Assembly (NCBI GenBank): GCA_965200615.1
Contig: OZ241377.1
Coordinates: forward strand, 3,348,001 to 3,412,000
Source: Bin5 sp965200615
GTDB taxonomy: Bacteria > Chloroflexota > Anaerolineae > Caldilineales > Caldilineaceae
Direction of reading: 5' to 3'
DNA: 64,000 nucleotides
Of the stretch, positions 60,794-64,000 are shown in pieces. The notes beneath the pieces were generated by a model. That model searched no databases, was not told the DNA's origin, and was given only the letters and a program-made list of their open reading frames with translations. The translations under genes were made by a program, and so were the position numbers. The stretch's first letter is position 1, and each line of letters starts with the position of its first letter.

Positions 60794-61843
60794 TCAACGT
60801 CGCTCCGGAACCAACAGCACCTTCGAGACATTGCCGGGGTTTTTGATCAGACGGTGGAACCAGTCTCCTCCTGTGGCGAGAGGTGCCTCCACAATCCAGG
60901 GATCAAGCCGGTAATGGCCGGCGTGTAACTCTCTCAAGCCGTCGGCAAAGTCGGCGGCCCCGTAGGCAAAACTGCCTCGCACTGTCAGCTCCTGCCGAAT
61001 AATCGCCGCGGCGGGCATGGGGCTGGTCTCTTCGTGCAGGCCGGAAAGAATGAGGATTCCGGCGTTGCGGGTAGCGGCCACACACTGGCTGCGCGTTCCA
61101 CCTGTCCCCACCGCGTCTACACTGACAGCGACGCCTTCACCACCCGTGGCCTCCTTGACTGTCTCGACCACGTCGACGCCCTGGCTGGCCGCGTCAGCGC
61201 CACCAACTGGCTGCGTTATCGTGATGCCTCCCAGCTCACCGCCCATCGCCAGCCGCTCCGGATCGAGGTCGGTAATGAAGACCTGGTCAGCGCCTGCCAG
61301 CTTAAGCGCCTGCAAGGCCAGCAGACCGATGGGGCCGGCGCCAATGATGAGCGCCGACTCACCGCCCACATCGCCCGCCAGCCTGCCGATGCGCACCCCG
61401 ACCCCCACCGGCTCGGTCAGCGAGCCGCTGCGCAGGGACATCCCCTCTGGCAGCTTGTGCGTCACAAAGGCCGGAATGCTGACGTATTCAGCGAAAGCTC
61501 CTGGCCGGTGCGCCCCGACAAGCACCCGTTCCGGGCAGAGCTGTGTCAGCCCCATGTGGCAGGCGCGGCACTGCCCGCAGTATGTAAGCGGGTTGACCGT
61601 GACCGCGTCGCCGACCTCGAATCCGGTTACGTCGCGCCCCACTTCCACGATCTCGCCCGCAAACTCATGCCCCATCACCAGCGGCGGCGTGCGCAGGGCG
61701 TTGTGTCCAAGGAATCCGCTCAATTCCGAGCCGCAGATCCCCGCATAGGCCACGCGAATAACCACTTCATCCGCGACCGGCGTTGGATCGGGCCGCTTCT
61801 GCATCTCCATCTTTTCCGGCGCAGTCCAGACGAGCGCTTGCAT
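60794..61843 (-). CDS. Zinc-dependent alcohol dehydrogenase (sorbitol/galactitol dehydrogenase-like)
   Basis: The 349-residue medium-chain dehydrogenase has the catalytic-zinc motif GICGSELSGF with MGHEFAGEIVEVG, and structural-zinc cysteines in CGQCRACHMGLTQLC. The Rossmann motif is ALIIGAGPIGLLALQA. GAGGAGG six bases before ATG 61843 fixes the start; the frame remains open another 840 bases into the divergent gene but this is not coding. It precedes the GH2 gene on the same strand and probably oxidises a polyol or sugar. Confidence 0.93.
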   Translation of the reverse strand: MQALVWTAPEKMEMQKRPDPTPVADEVVIRVAYAGICGSELSGFLGHNALRTPPLVMGHEFAGEIVEVGRDVTGFEVGDAVTVNPLTYCGQCRACHMGLTQLCPERVLVGAHRPGAFAEYVSIPAFVTHKLPEGMSLRSGSLTEPVGVGVRIGRLAGDVGGESALIIGAGPIGLLALQALKLAGADQVFITDLDPERLAMGGELGGITITQPVGGADAASQGVDVVETVKEATGGEGVAVSVDAVGTGGTRSQCVAATRNAGILILSGLHEETSPMPAAAIIRQELTVRGSFAYGAADFADGLRELHAGHYRLDPWIVEAPLATGGDWFHRLIKNPGNVSKVLLVPERR

Positions 61844-62113
61844 CTTTGGCCTCCTCAACGATTCTGAGTTCGAGTCTGACACCATCATACGGAAACACGC
61901 CTCGATCTGCAATTGGGGGCACACTTTGGGCATCCAGCAGCCTGGGCCTTCCAGTTTTTCAGATTGGATCATATGGGCTAAAATCTCGAAAATAGATCTT
62001 CGCGAATTTCTCGCAACATAGACCCTTGAATCAAAGTTTGACCACACATGAATCGCTGGAACCCCTGAATTGGCGGGAAAAGCGACTTCGCTGTCAACCC
62101 CAAGGAGCCTCCG

Positions 62114-63253
62114 ATGAAGATCACCGACGTTACCGCCTACCCTGTCTGGGCCGGCCATCGCAACTTTCTCTTCGTCGTCGTTGACACCGACGAAGGAATC
62201 TTCGGCGTAGGCGAGTCCGGTCTGACCAGCCGCGAAAAGGCAGTGATCGGCGCGGTTGAGCACTTCAAAGAGATACTCGCGGGCCAGGACCCCTTTCGCA
62301 TAGAACATATCTGGCAGTGGCTGTTCCGCGGCGGCTTCTTCCCCGCCCAGCGCGTTCTGAGCTCGGCCATCTCTGCCATCGACATCGCCTTGTGGGACAT
62401 CAAAGGCAAGGCGCTCGGCGTGCCCGTCTACGAACTGCTTGGCGGCCGCGTGCGTGACAAAGTCGTCTGCTACCCCCACAATCACGTCCACGCCCTGGAA
62501 GTGGAACCGCTGGTCGAGAGCTGCCTGGAAACCAAGGAGCAGGGCTGGAAGTTCGTCCGCTGGGGTCTCCCTCAAGACGGCAACATCCTCGAGCCCCGCC
62601 AAGCCGTGCGCGCCGCCCTGCGTCAGTTTGAGGCCGTGCGTAACGCCGTGGGCGATGAGATCGACATCTGTTTCGATGTCCACACCCGCCTGGATCTTCC
62701 CGATGTGGTCTGGCTATGCCGCGAAGTCGAGCAGTATGCGCCCTTCTTCATCGAAGACCCACTCCGCTGCGAGAATCCCGACTCATTCAAGACGTTGCGG
62801 CCGCGTACCCATGTGCCCATCGCCGCCGGCGAACAGTTCTCCTCAAAATGGGAATTCCGCCAGCTGATCGAGGAGGAGTGGATCGACTACGCCCGCGTCG
62901 ACATGTGCATCGCCGGCGGCTTCACCGAGACCCGCAAGATCGCCGGCTGGTGCGAGACCCACTATATTAAACTGGTCGTACACAACCCGCTTGGCCCGGT
63001 CTCGTCCGCTGCCTGCCTGCAGATGAACATGGCGACTCCCAACTTTGGCGTGCAGGAACAGCCTCGCAAACCGGCGGAAATCCTGCCCGATATTGTCCCC
63101 GTACAGCACCACTGGGAAGATGGCTATCTGACGCCGACCGAACTGCCCGGCCTGGGCATTGAGTTCGACAGAGAGGCGGCCGCCCGCCAGCCCTCCCAGT
63201 GGCGCGAGACTCCGCAGGTTCGCCGCCTCGACGGTTCCTTCACCAACTGGTAG
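62114..63253 (+). CDS. Mandelate racemase family dehydratase, second copy
   Basis: The 379-residue enolase-superfamily protein has metal ligands in FDVHTRLD (Asp), IEDPLRCENP (Glu) and AAGEQFSSKW (Glu), and HNPLGPVSSAAC with the catalytic histidine. The usual barrel lysine pair is replaced by KFVRWGLPQ, which suggests a D-gluconate/galactonate-type dehydratase variant. AAGGAG lies nine bases before ATG 62114. It diverges from the alcohol dehydrogenase gene across 270 bp and is followed by another dehydrogenase gene 91 bp downstream. Sugar-acid catabolism is likely. Confidence 0.9.
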   Translation: MKITDVTAYPVWAGHRNFLFVVVDTDEGIFGVGESGLTSREKAVIGAVEHFKEILAGQDPFRIEHIWQWLFRGGFFPAQRVLSSAISAIDIALWDIKGKALGVPVYELLGGRVRDKVVCYPHNHVHALEVEPLVESCLETKEQGWKFVRWGLPQDGNILEPRQAVRAALRQFEAVRNAVGDEIDICFDVHTRLDLPDVVWLCREVEQYAPFFIEDPLRCENPDSFKTLRPRTHVPIAAGEQFSSKWEFRQLIEEEWIDYARVDMCIAGGFTETRKIAGWCETHYIKLVVHNPLGPVSSAACLQMNMATPNFGVQEQPRKPAEILPDIVPVQHHWEDGYLTPTELPGLGIEFDREAAARQPSQWRETPQVRRLDGSFTNW

Positions 63254-63344
63254 TTTGCGGGCGGCCTTTTGTCTTGGGGAAAGTAAGGGATTTGAAAAAC
63301 AGCTTGCAGCCGGAACTGCAGGCAATGAGGAAGAGATAGGAACA

Positions 63345-64000
63345 ATGAAAACAGCAGTCGTATTCGGACCAAAGCAGGGTGGCGTCGTCGACGCGCCCAA
63401 CCCAACCGCCGGCAAAAACTGGGTCGTCGTCAAAATCCATACCGCCCCCATGTGTACCGAGTTCAAGACCTATGTCTCCGGCAGAGAGGCCCCCTATCTG
63501 GGCCATGAGGCCGCCGGCGAAGTCGTCGAAGTGGCACAGCCCTGCCGCGTCAAAGTGGGGGACAGGGTGGTCGTTATGCCCCAGACCCCCTGCGGTCAAT
63601 GCGAACTCTGTCTCGACGGCGAGTACATACACTGTCAGGACTCGGAGGCGCCTCCCCCTCAACCCGGCGGCGGCGAGGGCAGGGCCACCATGGCCCAGTA
63701 CATGCTCAAACAGGACTGGATGCTGGTCCCGATCCCCGACGACGTCTCCTACGATCACGCGTCAATGGCCTGCTGCGGCCTGGGGCCGACCTTCGGCGCA
63801 GTGCAGCGCTCCCGGATAGGCCCCGACGACACGCTGATGATCACCGGTCTGGGTCCTGTAGGCCTTGGCGGCGTCATCAACGGTACGCATCGCGGGGCCA
63901 CTGTGATCGGCGTCGACACCAACAAGTACCGGGCTGCATTGGCGCTGGAGTTGGGCGCAGTCGAGGTTGTCGACCCGACCGACTCGGATGCACCGGAAAA
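63345..64000 (+). CDS. Zinc-type alcohol dehydrogenase, cut at window end
   Basis: The first 218 codons of a medium-chain dehydrogenase are present. APMCTEFKTY and LGHEAAGEVVEV give the catalytic-zinc residues. CGQCELCLDGEYIHC carries the structural-zinc cysteines, and MITGLGPVGLGGVI is the nucleotide-binding loop. AGGA lies about five bases before ATG 63345. The frame is open at base 64000, so the C-terminal 130 or so residues lie outside. It is likely cotranscribed with the dehydratase upstream. Confidence 0.9.
   Translation, partial: MKTAVVFGPKQGGVVDAPNPTAGKNWVVVKIHTAPMCTEFKTYVSGREAPYLGHEAAGEVVEVAQPCRVKVGDRVVVMPQTPCGQCELCLDGEYIHCQDSEAPPPQPGGGEGRATMAQYMLKQDWMLVPIPDDVSYDHASMACCGLGPTFGAVQRSRIGPDDTLMITGLGPVGLGGVINGTHRGATVIGVDTNKYRAALALELGAVEVVDPTDSDAPE

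Noticed and set aside
61844..62683. N-terminal extension of the alcohol dehydrogenase gene
   Set aside because: The extension runs antisense through the dehydratase gene, and a strong ribosome site fixes the start at 61,843.
1..64000. CRISPR arrays or prophage
   Set aside because: No regularly spaced direct repeats with unique spacers and no capsid, terminase or integrase genes were seen.

Overview
The window is GC-rich bacterial chromosome, except for an AT-richer island at about 30.4-40.0 kb. It carries roughly 55 protein genes and one tRNA. A bacterial source is clear from CarD, RsgA, PcrA/UvrD, QueA, twin-arginine lipoprotein solute-binding proteins and Shine-Dalgarno starts. The gene mix points to Chloroflexota, perhaps near Caldilineales: ThuA and Gfo/Idh/MocA proteins, PhyH, sulfatase, enolase-superfamily dehydratases, LLM oxidoreductase, a PyrF-PyrE fusion and ACAPP lipoboxes. 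That placement is inference, because no marker gene could be compared.

Layout: 0-2.5 kb holds tRNA-Arg(UCU) and a ThuA-like/oxidoreductase pair. 2.6-12 kb is mostly housekeeping: Maf, RsgA, PcrA/UvrD, an unusual AI-2E permease-phosphomannose isomerase fusion, a nitroreductase, an AlkA-like glycosylase and CarD behind a long structured leader. 12-23 kb is catabolic: M55 aminopeptidase, RmlD-like reductase, PhyH, sulfatase, two tandem paralogous solute-binding lipoproteins, two permeases and a DHDPS/NAL-type aldolase. 22.9-25.4 kb encodes PyrF-PyrE and PyrD. QueA, a penicillin acylase family protein and RarD follow.

30.4-39.6 kb, all on the minus strand, is a probable anti-phage island. In transcription order it holds an Eco57I-like adenine methyltransferase, a single-TM protein, a relic of a second methyltransferase 3' end, four tandem micro-ORFs sharing a QPxGxFxDLF-type motif, a DUF6338-like membrane protein and a large PLD-SNF2 helicase. 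A transposase remnant and a pair of inverted repeats mark its upstream border. The micro-ORF family is the best candidate here for something undescribed.

40-64 kb returns to chromosomal genes: DUF4345-like protein, histidine phosphatase, double DinB protein, PF09818 ATPase, two aldo/keto reductases and a complete larB-larE-larC set for the nickel-pincer cofactor without larA. After these come a Nudix protein, a methyltransferase coupled to a lectin-fold protein, two enolase-superfamily proteins, SDR, inositol monophosphatase family protein, cupin, fatty acid desaturase, lactonase, LLM oxidoreductase, a GH2 glycosidase with a zinc alcohol dehydrogenase, and a second dehydrogenase cut by the window end.
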